A DNA stretch of 64,000 nt, taken from Alphaproteobacteria bacterium. Its GTDB lineage: Bacteria > Pseudomonadota > Alphaproteobacteria > GCA-2731375. Position numbers and translations under genes: made by a program. Under the pieces are notes generated by a model that ran no database searches, was not told where the DNA came from, and saw nothing but the letters and a program-made list of their open reading frames with translations. Of this stretch, positions 9,228-18,997 are shown one piece after another; the first letter of the stretch is position 1; every line of letters starts with the position of its first letter. The stretch spans positions 434,001 through 498,000 of the forward strand of contig JADHTB010000001.1 in assembly GCA_016776605.1 (NCBI GenBank), in the 5' to 3' direction.

Positions 9228-9371
9228 TGTTTCCACTCCCCTCGCAAACTCTCGTTGTGGAATCTGCCAGCAACCACTTAACCAGCCGTTAGGAAGCATG
9301 ATTAACAAAATCTTATTGATCAGCGGTTAGGCCATGGTCGTTATCAAGATGGCAGCAATCGAGGGCATGAG

Positions 9372-9482
9372 ATGTGGCAGCATATTCGTACGCGGCAAGG
9401 GCTCGGCGTTACCGTCGGAAGCCTATTCTGGTTGGCCTCGGTCGCCACGCTGCTGCATCTGTATTTTTTCTTAAGCTACTGA
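9372..9482 (+). CDS. Candidate 36-residue single-span membrane protein
   Basis: A short frame starting MWQHIRTRQGLG and continuing with a hydrophobic stretch (VGSLFWLASVATLLHLYFFLSY) to the stop. A GAGGG ribosome site lies 6 nt before the ATG. The positive N-terminal end followed by one membrane span is what a real small membrane protein looks like. It sits alone on the plus strand between the MlaC-like gene and lolD. No family is recognised, and a chance frame cannot be excluded. Confidence 0.4.
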   Translation: MWQHIRTRQGLGVTVGSLFWLASVATLLHLYFFLSY

Positions 9483-9495
9483 CAACAGGTCTTGT

Positions 9496-10176
9496 TTAGT
9501 CGACCAGATGACCGTCTTGGAGGCGCACAACCCGGTCCAGACGCCCAGCCACCAGGGGGTCATGGGTGGCTATAAGAATGCCAAGGCCACGTTCGCGCAC
9601 GATCGTCAGCAATTCCGCCAGAACCACATCCGCCGTCGCCTGATCGAGGTTACCCGTCGGCTCGTCCGCCAGCAACAGCACGGGCTGATTGGCCAACGCG
9701 CGGGCAACGGCCACGCGTTGCTGCTCGCCACCCGACAATTGCGCCGGGGCATGCTCCAGGCGGTCCCCCAGGCCAAGTTCCGTCAATAACCGTTGAGCCC
9801 GGTGTCTGGCCTCCACCTGGGGCAGCTTTGCCAGGCGCATGGGCATCATGACGTTTTCCAGGGCGGTAAACTCTGGCAGAAGATGATGGAATTGATAGAC
9901 AAAGCCCAGGAAATCGCGGCGCATGGCAGTGCGTTGCCCATCATTCATGGCGGAACAGTTTTGCCCCGCAATCACGATTTCGCCCTCGTCGGGCCGCTCC
10001 AACAGCCCGGCGGCATGCAGCAGGGTTGATTTACCGGAACCCGACGGACCCACCAACGCGACCGCTTCCCCCGCCGCTATACGCAGATCAAGATTACGCA
10101 AAACCACCAACCGCCGGTCGCCTTGCTGAAATGCACGGCCCAGTCCGGTGATATCCAATGCCGGTCCATCATTCAT
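9496..10176 (-). CDS. lolD: Lipoprotein-releasing ABC transporter ATPase LolD
   Basis: A 226-residue ABC ATPase that powers release of outer-membrane lipoproteins from the inner membrane to LolA. Walker [10 protein letters not shown] is at about residues 43-51, the signature [15 protein letters not shown] near 136 and Walker [14 protein letters not shown] near 158. The ATG at 10176 was chosen because it overlaps the lolC stop by 8 nt and gives the usual length; an in-frame ATG at 10212 would lie further inside lolC. It forms a pair with the permease gene. MacB-type ATPases are close relatives, but the permease partner supports Lol. Confidence 0.92.
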   Translation of the reverse strand: MNDGPALDITGLGRAFQQGDRRLVVLRNLDLRIAAGEAVALVGPSGSGKSTLLHAAGLLERPDEGEIVIAGQNCSAMNDGQRTAMRRDFLGFVYQFHHLLPEFTALENVMMPMRLAKLPQVEARHRAQRLLTELGLGDRLEHAPAQLSGGEQQRVAVARALANQPVLLLADEPTGNLDQATADVVLAELLTIVRERGLGILIATHDPLVAGRLDRVVRLQDGHLVD

Positions 10177-11410
10177 AGCGCAGCGCCTCGATGGGATCGA
10201 TGCGGGTGGCACGCCAGGCCGGATACAAAGTCGCCAGGAATGACAGCGCCAGGGCCATCAAAACCACCGACAGAACCTCGCCGTTATTCACCTCGGCCGG
10301 AATCCGGCTTAAAAAGCGGATCTCCGGGGACCATAATTCGGTACCGGTCAAACTTTCCAACCAGCGCCGGATACTGTCAATATTCAGGCAAAATGCCAGG
10401 CCGATGGCAAATCCGGCCATGGTGCCGGCCACCCCGATAGAGGTGCCGGAAATCATGAAAATGCGCATGATCATGCCCCGGGTTGCCCCCATGGTGCGCA
10501 GGATGGCGATGGCCTTGCCCTTGTCATTGACCAACATGATCAGCGAGGAGACGATATTGAAGGCGGCGATCAGGATAATCAGGGTCAGGATCAGGAACAT
10601 GACGTTGCGTTCCACCTGTAGCGCCTGAAAAAAATGGCTGTTGACCTGTTGCCAATCAACCACCCTTGATGCCCCCGGCACGGCCAGAATGACCCGGCGC
10701 AGGCGGTGCACATCATCGGGATTATCCAGAAACATCTCCACGCCATTGACCGCGCCCTGCAGGCGGAAGAATACCTGCGCTGCCGGTAACGGCATGTAAA
10801 TAAAGCTTGAATCATATTCATACATGCCGACCATGAAGGTCGCGGCGACGCGGTATGCTTTCATGCGCGGCACCGTACCGAACGCCGTGGCCGTGCCCTG
10901 GGGCGAGACAAGGGTGATGCTGTCGCCAACCTGCAGGCCCAGCTTTGCCGCCAGCCGCTGGCCGATGACAACGTCGTTCCTGCCTTTGAAATTGGCCAAC
11001 GAGCCGCTATGCAAATTGTCCGCGATGATGGCACGGGCGCGCAGATCCCTGGGCCACATACCCCGCACCAGGGCGCCGGAAGCCCGCTTGTTCGCGGTCG
11101 CCATTACCTGCCCTTCGATCAAGGGCGCCGCCGCCTTTATCCCGTCAATGCTAAGCAGGGCCTTGGCTATGGGGTCAAATCCGGTCAGCCGCGCATCCAG
11201 GCCCCGGACCACCATATGCCCGTTCAGGCCCAACACCCGGTCCAGCAATTCCGTGCGGAAGCCGTTCATCACACTCATAACAATGATCAGCGTGGCAACC
11301 CCCAGGGCAATGCCGATCAGGGAGAACCAGGCGATGATCGAGATAAAGCCCTCGCGCCGCCGTGACCGCAGATAACGCGCGGCAATGGACCATTCGAGAG
11401 AACCGAACAT
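10169..11410 (-). CDS. lolC: Lipoprotein-releasing ABC transporter permease (LolC/LolE)
   Basis: A 413-residue FtsX/MacB-type permease. It starts with the Lol hallmark [28 protein letters not shown] and a first membrane span at about residues 25-48, followed by a large periplasmic domain and three spans in the last third ([21 protein letters not shown] onward). It ends DPIEALRYE, as in the family. Together with LolD it extracts lipoproteins from the inner membrane. There is only one permease gene here, as is usual in alphaproteobacteria that use a single LolC/E-like protein (LolF). It lies 8 nt after proS in the same orientation. Confidence 0.93.
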   Translation of the reverse strand: MFGSLEWSIAARYLRSRRREGFISIIAWFSLIGIALGVATLIIVMSVMNGFRTELLDRVLGLNGHMVVRGLDARLTGFDPIAKALLSIDGIKAAAPLIEGQVMATANKRASGALVRGMWPRDLRARAIIADNLHSGSLANFKGRNDVVIGQRLAAKLGLQVGDSITLVSPQGTATAFGTVPRMKAYRVAATFMVGMYEYDSSFIYMPLPAAQVFFRLQGAVNGVEMFLDNPDDVHRLRRVILAVPGASRVVDWQQVNSHFFQALQVERNVMFLILTLIILIAAFNIVSSLIMLVNDKGKAIAILRTMGATRGMIMRIFMISGTSIGVAGTMAGFAIGLAFCLNIDSIRRWLESLTGTELWSPEIRFLSRIPAEVNNGEVLSVVLMALALSFLATLYPAWRATRIDPIEALRYE

Positions 11411-11418
11411 GCTGCCGG

Positions 11419-12750
11419 TTAGGCTTTCGCCGAGGCGATAACGGCGGCGACGGCAGCCTCGATGGATAGTTCCTGCCGCGCGCCGGTGCGTCGTTCCTTG
11501 ATTTCAACCACGCCGGTTTTTAAACCGCGGGGACCAACGATCATCTGCCAGGGCAGACCGATCAGGTCCATGGTCGCGAATTTGCCGCCCGCGCGGCCGT
11601 CGCTATCATCCAGCAAAACCTCGACGCCGGCGCCGCACAGCGTTTGGTAAATATCGTCCACGGTTCCATCACAGTCAGCATCGCCGACCTTCAGGTTGAT
11701 CAGGCCGACATGGAACGGCGCCACCGAGGCGGGCCAGATGATGCCGTCATCGTCGTGACTGGCCTCGATAATAGCGCCGACCAGCCGCGAGACGCCAATA
11801 CCATAGCAGCCCATTTCAACCGGCACTTCCGTGCCGTCGGCGCCCGTCACCCTGGCACCCATGGGTTCGGAATATTTGCTGCCTAAATAGAAGATATGGC
11901 CGACTTCTATGCCGCGGGTCGCAATCCGGCGATCGCTGGGTACTTCCGCCTCGAAGCGGGCGACGTCATGCTTTTCATCCGTAGCCGCGTAGCGGGAGGT
12001 CCAATGCTCTATGATCGGCGTTAGATCGCTTTCATAGTCGGTGGCGGCATCGGGCGTTGTGAAATCTAGATAGTCGGCGTGGCAATAGACCTCGCTCTCG
12101 CCCGTATCCGCCAGGATGATGAATTCGTGGCTCATATCGCCACCGATCGGCCCGGTATCGGCCACCATGGGAATGGCCTTTACACCAAGGCGGTCGAAGG
12201 TCCGCAAATAGGCCACGAACATTTTGTTATAGGAATGGCGGGCCGCGTCCTTATCCAGGTCGAAGGAATAGTTGTCCTTCATCAAAAATTCACGGCCCCG
12301 CATGATGCCAAACCGCGGCCGCACCTCGTCGCGGAACTTCCATTGGATATGATAGAGGTTGAGGGGCAATTGGCGGTAACTGCGGACCGAGGCGCGAAAG
12401 ATATCGGTAATTAATTCTTCGTTGGTGGGGCCGAACAACATGTCCCGCTCGTGGCGGTCGGTGATGCGCAACATCTCCTGGCCATAATCATCATAGCGCC
12501 CGCTTTCGTGCCACAGATCCGCCGGCTGAATGGTCGGCATCAGCAATTCCTGCGCGCCGGTGGCGTCCTGCTCTTCACGCACGATCTGTTCGATCTTTTT
12601 CAATACGCGAAAGCCCAGGGGCAGCCAGGTGTAAATCCCCGCCGCCGCCTGCCGGATCATCCCGGCCCGCAACATCAAGCGGTGCGAGACAATCTGCGCC
12701 TCGGCCGGGGTATCCTTCAACACGGGTAGGAAGAATTGCGACATTCGCAT
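11419..12750 (-). CDS. proS: Prolyl-tRNA synthetase, short alphaproteobacterial type
   Basis: A 443-residue class II synthetase that charges tRNA-Pro. Motif 1 is in the [20 protein letters not shown] region, motif 2 around [20 protein letters not shown] (about residue 140) and motif 3 in [14 protein letters not shown] (about residue 320). The length shows that the roughly 180-residue editing insertion of E. coli-type ProS is absent, as is normal in this class. The next gene, lolC, follows within 8 nt, a common alphaproteobacterial arrangement. A fragment of the MITE family lies about 50 nt upstream of the start. Confidence 0.96.
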   Translation of the reverse strand: MRMSQFFLPVLKDTPAEAQIVSHRLMLRAGMIRQAAAGIYTWLPLGFRVLKKIEQIVREEQDATGAQELLMPTIQPADLWHESGRYDDYGQEMLRITDRHERDMLFGPTNEELITDIFRASVRSYRQLPLNLYHIQWKFRDEVRPRFGIMRGREFLMKDNYSFDLDKDAARHSYNKMFVAYLRTFDRLGVKAIPMVADTGPIGGDMSHEFIILADTGESEVYCHADYLDFTTPDAATDYESDLTPIIEHWTSRYAATDEKHDVARFEAEVPSDRRIATRGIEVGHIFYLGSKYSEPMGARVTGADGTEVPVEMGCYGIGVSRLVGAIIEASHDDDGIIWPASVAPFHVGLINLKVGDADCDGTVDDIYQTLCGAGVEVLLDDSDGRAGGKFATMDLIGLPWQMIVGPRGLKTGVVEIKERRTGARQELSIEAAVAAVIASAKA

Positions 12751-12798
12751 AGCTTGGCCTCAAATCATAAAACGGTCTGGGCGCTGGGAAACGCGCCT

Positions 12799-12812
12799 CG
12801 GAATTGCTCTAG
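12799..12812. repeat. Solo end of the CTAGAGC MITE family
   Basis: The 14 bases CGGAATTGCTCTAG are identical to the right end of the full-length MITE at 56456-56560. No matching left end was seen nearby, so this looks like an eroded or partly deleted copy, or a chance match. It lies in the leader region of proS. Confidence 0.45.
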
Positions 12813-12935
12813 GTAGGGGCGATATGTAGGGAAAGCCGTGCCATAAGGCAATGGCCATGGCATCATGCTCCGGGCGTCCCGGCAATTCGATGAATATCGA
12901 AAATGGTCTGAACGCCGGCGCTCAAATCCGTTCGA

Positions 12936-13367
12936 TTATTTCCGGCGTAAAAGCTTGCGGCAGGCGGCGACCATACGCCGTCTTTCGGCTGGAACCAGGG
13001 TTTCACCCTCGTACGAGACCTCGCCACTGGTTCGGTCGATGGTTATCAGGCCAACCCCCACTTCAGATTCCGCAACCGGGCTGGTGGTGTCAGACTTCAA
13101 AAGACTGCCAAGGGGCACATGCAAGGGAATGGCAATAACCCGTGGCAATTTGATCCGCCTGTTCGAGTCCAGATCGGCGGATTTCACCGGGCGCCCACGC
13201 GCATCCACGCCTGGTTTATAGGCAACATCCGCGGCCGGCCGGTGACTTGTCAGCCAGCGGCAATCCTTTTTGGAGATCGAAACCTTTTGTTTCGGTTCCG
13301 CCGCCGCGGCGCCCGCCGCTGCCAGACCGGCAGCCAGCAGCGCTGAAATGAGCAAACGTATCACCAT
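12936..13367 (-). CDS. Secreted hypothetical protein
   Basis: A 143-residue protein with a clear signal peptide at the chosen start (VIRLLISALLAAGLAAAGAAAAEP, cut probably after AAA). An in-frame ATG at 13418 would begin inside the terminator hairpin and give a non-signal-like N-terminus, so it is rejected. The mature part has two cysteines (in KKDCRWL near residue 33 and VAACRKLL near the end) that could form a disulphide bridge, and segments RVIAIPLHVPLG and GEVSYEGETLVP. I do not recognise a named family. It lies between proS and the DUF1467 gene and probably has its own promoter, being downstream of a terminator. Confidence 0.75.
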   Translation of the reverse strand: MVIRLLISALLAAGLAAAGAAAAEPKQKVSISKKDCRWLTSHRPAADVAYKPGVDARGRPVKSADLDSNRRIKLPRVIAIPLHVPLGSLLKSDTTSPVAESEVGVGLITIDRTSGEVSYEGETLVPAERRRMVAACRKLLRRK

Positions 13368-13416
13368 GGCCCCATCCTGAACGCCAGGGCTTAAACAGCC
13401 GTTAATAAAAAAAAGC

Positions 13417-13447
13417 AAAAAAAAGGCCGCACCAGAAAGGTGCGGCC
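13417..13447 (-). terminator. Intrinsic terminator ending the nuo-birA-coaX-rnj-mce-DUF1467 transcript
   Basis: A perfect 9-bp stem (GGCCGCACC / GGTGCGGCC) with a 5-nt loop is followed, on the minus strand, by eight T residues (13424-13417). It lies downstream of the DUF1467 gene and upstream of the secreted hypothetical gene, closing the long minus-strand block. Confidence 0.85.
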
Positions 13448-13600
13448 CAAATAGGAGGAAACGCCATCGAGCGTTTTGTCGCGGGAGTCGAGCCTCCGGC
13501 GACGCTATTGATAATGGTTCTTATTTACGAAACTTCAAGGGCTATTTTGAAATTACTTCAGAGGCAGCCGGATAAATGCAATTCGGCAACAGTGAAAAAT

Positions 13601-13864
13601 CTAGCCCGGCGGCAGGAAATAGCCGCGGAAATCAAACACTTCCAGCTGTATCAGCGTTATGATCAGGCCCATGATCAGGCCGGAAATCAATGTTGTCACA
13701 AGCATTTTCAAGGCGATTCTGGGCTTTGTTGGGGCAGACGTCGCCTCCCCCACAGTCACCACCCCACCTTCCTCACGAACCGTGCGGACGCCAAACGGCA
13801 GCACCATAAACAGCACGATCCACCACATAACAGCGTATATCATCATGCCGGTGATCAGGCTCAT
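13601..13864 (-). CDS. DUF1467 family small membrane protein
   Basis: An 87-residue protein with two predicted membrane spans (about 5-25 and 53-73) joined by a polar loop. MWWIVLFMVLPFGVRT near the N-terminus is the signature of DUF1467, a family found widely in alphaproteobacteria directly after the methylmalonyl-CoA epimerase gene, as here (9 nt gap). Function is unknown; the conserved place next to complex I and mce genes suggests a housekeeping membrane role. Confidence 0.88.
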   Translation of the reverse strand: MSLITGMMIYAVMWWIVLFMVLPFGVRTVREEGGVVTVGEATSAPTKPRIALKMLVTTLISGLIMGLIITLIQLEVFDFRGYFLPPG

Positions 13865-13873
13865 GTCGGCCTC

Positions 13874-14281
13874 CTAAATCTGTTCAATTTCGATCAGCGT
13901 GCCGCAGAAATCCTTGGGATGCAGGAACAATACCGGCTTGCCATGGGCCCCATTCCGGGGCTCTCCATTGCCCAAAACACGGGCCCCTTCCGCGCGCAGT
14001 TGATCACGCGCGGCGATAATGTCGGTGACTTCGAAACAAATATGATGCATGCCGCCATCGGGGCTGCGTTCAAGATATTTCGCAATGGCGGAATTATCGC
14101 CTAGGGGATGCAGCAATTCGATCTTGGAGTTTTCCAGTTCGACAAACACGGTGGTCACTCCATGTTCTGGCAGATCGGCCGGGGCGGAGACCTTTGCCCC
14201 CAGGGTATCACGATAAAGCGCCGCCGCCGCCGCCAGATCGGGCACCGCGATGGCAATATGGTTCAGACGTCCAATCATCAA
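13874..14281 (-). CDS. mce: Methylmalonyl-CoA epimerase
   Basis: A 135-residue VOC-fold epimerase that converts (S)- to (R)-methylmalonyl-CoA in propionyl-CoA use. Both halves of the fold are visible: RLNHIAIAVPDLAAA at the start and GGMHHICFEVTDI in the middle, with LIEIEQ at the end. His8, the middle histidine and the last glutamate match the cobalt/zinc ligands of the family. It lies in the conserved rnj-mce-DUF1467 order. Generic glyoxalase is the alternative, but length and motif favour Mce. Confidence 0.92.
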   Translation of the reverse strand: MMIGRLNHIAIAVPDLAAAAALYRDTLGAKVSAPADLPEHGVTTVFVELENSKIELLHPLGDNSAIAKYLERSPDGGMHHICFEVTDIIAARDQLRAEGARVLGNGEPRNGAHGKPVLFLHPKDFCGTLIEIEQI

Positions 14282-14305
14282 AAATATCCTTTGGTCTGCA
14301 TTTTT

Positions 14306-15967
14306 TTATTCAAGCCGAATGATTCGCGCTTCCACGACGGCCCGTTTGCCCAGACGGTCCCGGATCAAACGGCGTATGGCGACACGGGCCGTCTCGGTCA
14401 TGCGGCCGTCATCCCGGCGGGCGGCTTTCGGTAATTCATCCAGCGCCGCTTCTACCGCCTGTTGACCGGCTTCTTCCAGGCTGGGCTTGCCATTATCGCT
14501 GGCCAGGCCCTGCAAGACCAGTTCCGGATCGGCCAGCAAGACGCCATCGTCGTCCGTCACCAAAATGACCGCCGCGCCGCCGCTGAACATCAATTTACGC
14601 CGGGTGCGCACGCCTTCATCGTTTGCCGGTACCAAGACATCGCCATCGACAAAATAACGGCCGCTTTGTACCTCGGCCACGACTTGCACCGCGCCGGCGG
14701 CAAGACGCAGAGCTTGGCCGTTTTCGATCACCACGGCCTCCGGCACCTGCAGGGAGCGGGCCAGTTCCGCATGGGCCAGCATATGCTTGTACTCACCATG
14801 CACCGGCACCGCGATCCTGGGCCGGACAAGGCGATACATTTCCGCCAGTTCATCACGGCAGGGATGGCCGGAAACATGGACGCCGCGTTCCCGCTCGCCA
14901 ATCACCTCAACCCCGTTCCACAACAGGCGGTTCTGCACCCGGGAAATGCTCATCTCGTTACCGGGGATCACCCGGGATGAAAAAATGACCAGATCGCCCT
15001 TTTCGAAAACCACATGACGATGGCCGCCCGTGGCGATACGCGACAGCGCCGCCCTGGTTTCGCCCTGACAACCGGTGCATAGAAACAAAACCTTTTCGGG
15101 CGGCAGATAGGCCCCCTCTACGTCCGTCAGGGGCGGCGCGATATCGTCGAGATAACCGCATTCCCTGGCCGCCGCCAGGATGCGCCAGAGCGAACGGCCG
15201 ACCAACACCAGATGCCGGTCATGGGCGGCGGCGACCTTGGCCACCGTATCTATGCGGGCCACGTTGGAGGCAAAGGTGGTGACCGCGATACGGCCGGTAC
15301 GGTTGGCGCAAATCTCCATCAAGGTATCGCGCACATCCAGTTCGGAGCCGGAGGTCCCTTCGTTTAGGGCGTTGGTACTATCCCCGATCATCGCCAGGAC
15401 GCCCTCGTCACCCAGGCGGCGCAAGGCATCCACGTCGCTTTTCGGCCCGACCAACGGGTTGGGGTCCAGTTTCCAATCACCGGTATGCAGGACCAGGCCG
15501 GCTTCCGTACGAATGGCCAGGGCCATCATCTCCAACGTGGAGTGGGTCAGCGGGATGAATTCGATGGCAAAGGGGCCCAGTTGCAAGCTTTCCCCCGGCA
15601 CGATCTCGTGTATCGTCACCTCTGCCAACAGGCCCGCTTCCTCCAACTTGCGCCGCAACAAGGCGGCGGCAAAGGGCGTGGCCCAGACCGGGCAGCGCAG
15701 GCGCGGCCACAAATGGGCCACGGCGCCCAGGTGGTCCTCATGGGCATGGGTAATGATCAGACCAGCCAGATCATCGCGCCGCTCTGCGATATAGGTTGGA
15801 TCGGGCGTAATCAGTTCAATACCCGGCTGTTCCCCATCAGCGAAGGTTATCCCTAGATCAACCAGCAGCCATTTGCCGGCAAAGCCATACAGATTCATAT
15901 TCATGCCGATCTCGCCCGCCCCACCCAGGGGCAGAAAGATCAGCTCGTCTTCAGCGAATTCGGCCAC
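14306..15967 (-). CDS. rnj: Ribonuclease J
   Basis: A 553-residue metallo-beta-lactamase/beta-CASP ribonuclease with 5' exonuclease and possible endonuclease activity, acting in rRNA and mRNA processing. The metal motif HAHEDHLG is at about residues 74-81, a further metal histidine is in PLTHSTLEM and GDWKLDP, and the beta-CASP part has GDSTNA, TTFASNVARI, LCTGCQGE and HVSGHPCRDEL. Its start lies 23 nt downstream of the coaX stop. This coaX-rnj-mce order is frequent in alphaproteobacteria. Confidence 0.95.
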   Translation of the reverse strand: MAEFAEDELIFLPLGGAGEIGMNMNLYGFAGKWLLVDLGITFADGEQPGIELITPDPTYIAERRDDLAGLIITHAHEDHLGAVAHLWPRLRCPVWATPFAAALLRRKLEEAGLLAEVTIHEIVPGESLQLGPFAIEFIPLTHSTLEMMALAIRTEAGLVLHTGDWKLDPNPLVGPKSDVDALRRLGDEGVLAMIGDSTNALNEGTSGSELDVRDTLMEICANRTGRIAVTTFASNVARIDTVAKVAAAHDRHLVLVGRSLWRILAAARECGYLDDIAPPLTDVEGAYLPPEKVLFLCTGCQGETRAALSRIATGGHRHVVFEKGDLVIFSSRVIPGNEMSISRVQNRLLWNGVEVIGERERGVHVSGHPCRDELAEMYRLVRPRIAVPVHGEYKHMLAHAELARSLQVPEAVVIENGQALRLAAGAVQVVAEVQSGRYFVDGDVLVPANDEGVRTRRKLMFSGGAAVILVTDDDGVLLADPELVLQGLASDNGKPSLEEAGQQAVEAALDELPKAARRDDGRMTETARVAIRRLIRDRLGKRAVVEARIIRLE

Positions 15968-15990
15968 GTATACTCACAATTCCCATTCCT

Positions 15991-16761
15991 CTAGACTCCT
16001 CGGCTGCGCCGATAAATTTCCCGCAATCCGCGCGAAGTGATATCGGGCACGTTGGCTTCTATCACATGCGTAGCCCCTTCGAACACCGGCGCCAGGCCGC
16101 CTGTTGAAAGCGCAATCATGGGCTTGCCGAATTCATCCCGAATGCGGGTTACAATCCCCTCGATCAGACCGACATAGCCCCAAAAGACCCCGGAATGCAT
16201 ACAAGCGACCGTATCCGTGCCGATGACCTTGTCAGGCCGTGCGACGACGATACGCGGCAACAGGGCGGTGGCGTTATGCAATGCTTCCAGGCTGAGATTG
16301 ATGCCCGGCGCGATCACCCCGCCCCGGTAATCCCCCTGTTCGTCAACCACATCGAAAGTCGTCGCGGTGCCGAAATCAACAACCACGGCCGGCTGCCCGG
16401 GATACAGCAACCCCGCGCCGACCGTATTACAGATGCGGTCCGCGCCCACGGGGGGCCTGGCATGCACGGCAATGCCAAAATTGGTTTCTTCGTCGCCCAG
16501 AACCAACGGTTCTGACTTGAGATAATAGCTGCAAAGGCGGCGCAGATTGAACAGCGCCTGGGGCACCACCGAGGCAATAACGGTGTCCGTTACCACTGCC
16601 AGGTCAAAACCGCTCAAATTGAACAGCTGTGATAGCCAGACAGCGTGCTCGTCCGCCGTACGGAAGGCCGAAGTATGCTGTCGCCATTCGCCGATAACGG
16701 TTTCACCGTCAAAAAGCGCAAACTTGACGTTTGTGTTGTCGGCACTGATCGCAAGCAACAT
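15991..16761 (-). CDS. coaX: Type III pantothenate kinase
   Basis: A 256-residue kinase for the first step of coenzyme A synthesis. VVVDFGTATTFDVVD (about residues 124-138), VGADRICNTVGA and STGGLAPVF are standard CoaX motifs. The N-terminal phosphate motif is unusual: ISADNTNVKFALFDG instead of I-D-x-G-N-T-N, so the usual aspartate is a serine and the glycine an aspartate. Similar N-terminal changes seem common in Rhodospirillales-type CoaX (recollection, not checked). It follows birA by 17 nt and precedes rnj. Confidence 0.93.
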   Translation of the reverse strand: MLLAISADNTNVKFALFDGETVIGEWRQHTSAFRTADEHAVWLSQLFNLSGFDLAVVTDTVIASVVPQALFNLRRLCSYYLKSEPLVLGDEETNFGIAVHARPPVGADRICNTVGAGLLYPGQPAVVVDFGTATTFDVVDEQGDYRGGVIAPGINLSLEALHNATALLPRIVVARPDKVIGTDTVACMHSGVFWGYVGLIEGIVTRIRDEFGKPMIALSTGGLAPVFEGATHVIEANVPDITSRGLREIYRRSRGV

Positions 16762-16778
16762 GATGGCAAACCTTAAGA

Positions 16779-17546
16779 TTATGGCAAAAATATCTCGCCG
16801 GCTGTGATGGACCGCATCGCCCCGTCCGGCATTTCAACGCGCAAGTTACCATCGCCATCCAAATCACGAAAGATGCCGGAGAATTCTTCATTCGGCAGGC
16901 GCACCCGCAACGGCCCGCCCAGGCCGGCGGCGCGTTCCAGCCAGGCCTGGCGCAAGGGGGCGAATCCCGCGCCGCGCCAGATATCCAGCCAACGCAGCAA
17001 GGCCGGCGCCAAGGTGGCGAGCAACGAAAAAGCGGTGCAATTGTCGGCGCCTTGGGCCTGCAGCGACGTAGCTGCCTGGCCCGCGTCTTCGGGGTGATGG
17101 GCCACATTGACCCCCATGCCAAGCACCAGCCAATCGACACCACCGCCAGACCGCGCCGAGGATTCCAACAGAATGCCGGATATTTTGGCGCCGTCAATCA
17201 ACACATCGTTGGGCCATTTAAGCCGTGGCGAAAGATCTGGCGCAACCTCGAGCAGCGCCTCAGCCAGGGCGACCGCCGCCAGGAACGAGATTTGCGCCAC
17301 GGCGCCTACGCTGCCCGGCGGCCGCAGCAACAACGACATGTATAGATTGCCCGGTTTCGACGTCCATTGCCGCCCCCCCCGCCCGCGTCCGGCACGTTGT
17401 TCCCGCGCCACGATCAAGCTGCCTTCGGCGGCGCCGGCACGGGCCCGCTGCTTCATCTCATCATTGGTAGAGGTCACGCTGTCGAGATAAAGCGGTTGGA
17501 AAAAGGCCGGCAGATGAGGGGGTTGGGCCGCCTGAATTTCCCTCAC
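16779..17546 (-). CDS. birA: Biotin--[acetyl-CoA-carboxylase] ligase
   Basis: A 255-residue monofunctional biotin protein ligase. [13 protein letters not shown], the biotinyl-AMP loop [20 protein letters not shown] and [20 protein letters not shown] (about residues 110-130) are clear. There is no helix-turn-helix domain, so it should not act as the classical repressor. I chose the GTG at 17546, which overlaps the nuoN stop as GTGA; longer frames run far into nuoN. The nuoN-birA-coaX order is typical of alphaproteobacteria. Confidence 0.93.
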   Translation of the reverse strand: MREIQAAQPPHLPAFFQPLYLDSVTSTNDEMKQRARAGAAEGSLIVAREQRAGRGRGGRQWTSKPGNLYMSLLLRPPGSVGAVAQISFLAAVALAEALLEVAPDLSPRLKWPNDVLIDGAKISGILLESSARSGGGVDWLVLGMGVNVAHHPEDAGQAATSLQAQGADNCTAFSLLATLAPALLRWLDIWRGAGFAPLRQAWLERAAGLGGPLRVRLPNEEFSGIFRDLDGDGNLRVEMPDGAMRSITAGEIFLP

Positions 17547-18985
17547 GGCACCAGTGCGGTGGCGGCAATCTCGGCCGAGGCAATGAAGGGCGCGGTATAA
17601 AAGGCGAAGAACACCACAAAAATACCGCACAGCCCGATAATCGCCCGCATCTCCACACTCATGGGACCTTCAAACGGTTCCCCGGGTTCATCGAAGTACA
17701 TCACCTTGATAATCCGCAGATAGTAGAAGGCGCCTACCACGCTGGCCAGTACGCCAATGACCGCAAGGGTGTACAATTCCGCATTCACGGCGGCGATGAA
17801 GATGTAGAATTTGCCAAAAAAGCCACCCAGGGGCGGTATTCCCGCCATGGAAAACATGAAGATCGCCAAAGCCAGCGCCATCATGGGGTTACTCTTGGAC
17901 AGACCGGCCAGATCCGAGATCCCTTCCACCATGCCCGTCTTGCGCCGCATGCACAGGATGCAAGCAAAGGTGCCGACGTTCATGGCCAGATAGATAGCCA
18001 GATAGACCAGCACCCCGCGCACCCCTTCGGCACTGCCCGCCGCCAGACCGATCAAGGCAAAGCCGACATGGCCGATCGAGGAATAGGCCATCAGACGCTT
18101 GATATTGTCCTGCCAGATCGCCGCGAAGGCGCCCAGCAACATGGAAGCGATGGAAATGAAAATGATAATCTGCTGCCAATCGGCGCTGATGGCCAGGAAA
18201 GGTGCGATCAAGACCCGCATGAACAAGGCCAGGGCGGCGATCTTTGGCGCCACCGCAAAAAAGGCGGTGACCGGCGTCGGGGCGCCTTCATAGACATCCG
18301 GCGTCCACATATGGAACGGCACCGCCGAGACCTTGAACGCCAGACCGGCGCACAGAAAGACGATCCCCACGATCAGTCCGATACCGGCGTGTTCCTTGCC
18401 CTGCATGGCGGTGGCAATGGCGTCGAACCCGGTGGCCCCGGTAAAGCCATAGATCAGGGAACAGCCATACAGCAACATGCCCGACGACAGGGCGCCCAGG
18501 ACAAAGTATTTCAAGCCCGCCTCGGTCGAACGCAAGCTATCCCGTTGGAATGCGGCAATGACATAGAGCGCCAGGCTTTGCAGTTCTATGCCCATGTACA
18601 TGGCCATCAGATCGTTGGCCGAGATCATCATCAGCATGCCAAGGGTCGCCAGAACGAACAGCACCGGATATTCGAAGCGTGCCATGCCTTCTTCGCGGAT
18701 ATAGCCCATGGACATGATCAAGCCGGCGGCCGAGGCGATCAACACCATGGCCTTGACGAAGGCGGTAAAACTGTCGGCCACATACATGCCGGCGAAACTG
18801 ACGCTTCGCACCGCCGGGGCCTGAAGGATGATAGCCAGCGCGACGGCAAAAGAGGCCACCGCCAGCCAGCACAACAGCCGGGTTGAACGATTGCCCCGAA
18901 AGACACCGAGCATCAAAAGCGCCATTGCCGCCAGGGCCAGGAAAATCTCCGGCGCCGCCGTGGCGTAATCATGTGGGTTGGCCAT
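17543..18985 (-). CDS. nuoN: NADH-quinone oxidoreductase subunit N
   Basis: A 480-residue antiporter-like membrane subunit of complex I with about 14 spans that takes part in proton translocation. The conserved lysine-containing segments [18 protein letters not shown] and the [16 protein letters not shown] helix (about residue 300) are present. Of two nearby ATGs, 18985 has AGGGAAG at a 7-nt spacing, whereas 18991 would have only 1 nt, so I prefer 18985. Last gene of the nuo set; its stop overlaps birA. Confidence 0.97.
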   Translation of the reverse strand: MANPHDYATAAPEIFLALAAMALLMLGVFRGNRSTRLLCWLAVASFAVALAIILQAPAVRSVSFAGMYVADSFTAFVKAMVLIASAAGLIMSMGYIREEGMARFEYPVLFVLATLGMLMMISANDLMAMYMGIELQSLALYVIAAFQRDSLRSTEAGLKYFVLGALSSGMLLYGCSLIYGFTGATGFDAIATAMQGKEHAGIGLIVGIVFLCAGLAFKVSAVPFHMWTPDVYEGAPTPVTAFFAVAPKIAALALFMRVLIAPFLAISADWQQIIIFISIASMLLGAFAAIWQDNIKRLMAYSSIGHVGFALIGLAAGSAEGVRGVLVYLAIYLAMNVGTFACILCMRRKTGMVEGISDLAGLSKSNPMMALALAIFMFSMAGIPPLGGFFGKFYIFIAAVNAELYTLAVIGVLASVVGAFYYLRIIKVMYFDEPGEPFEGPMSVEMRAIIGLCGIFVVFFAFYTAPFIASAEIAATALVP

Positions 18986-18997
18986 GCTCATTCTTCC

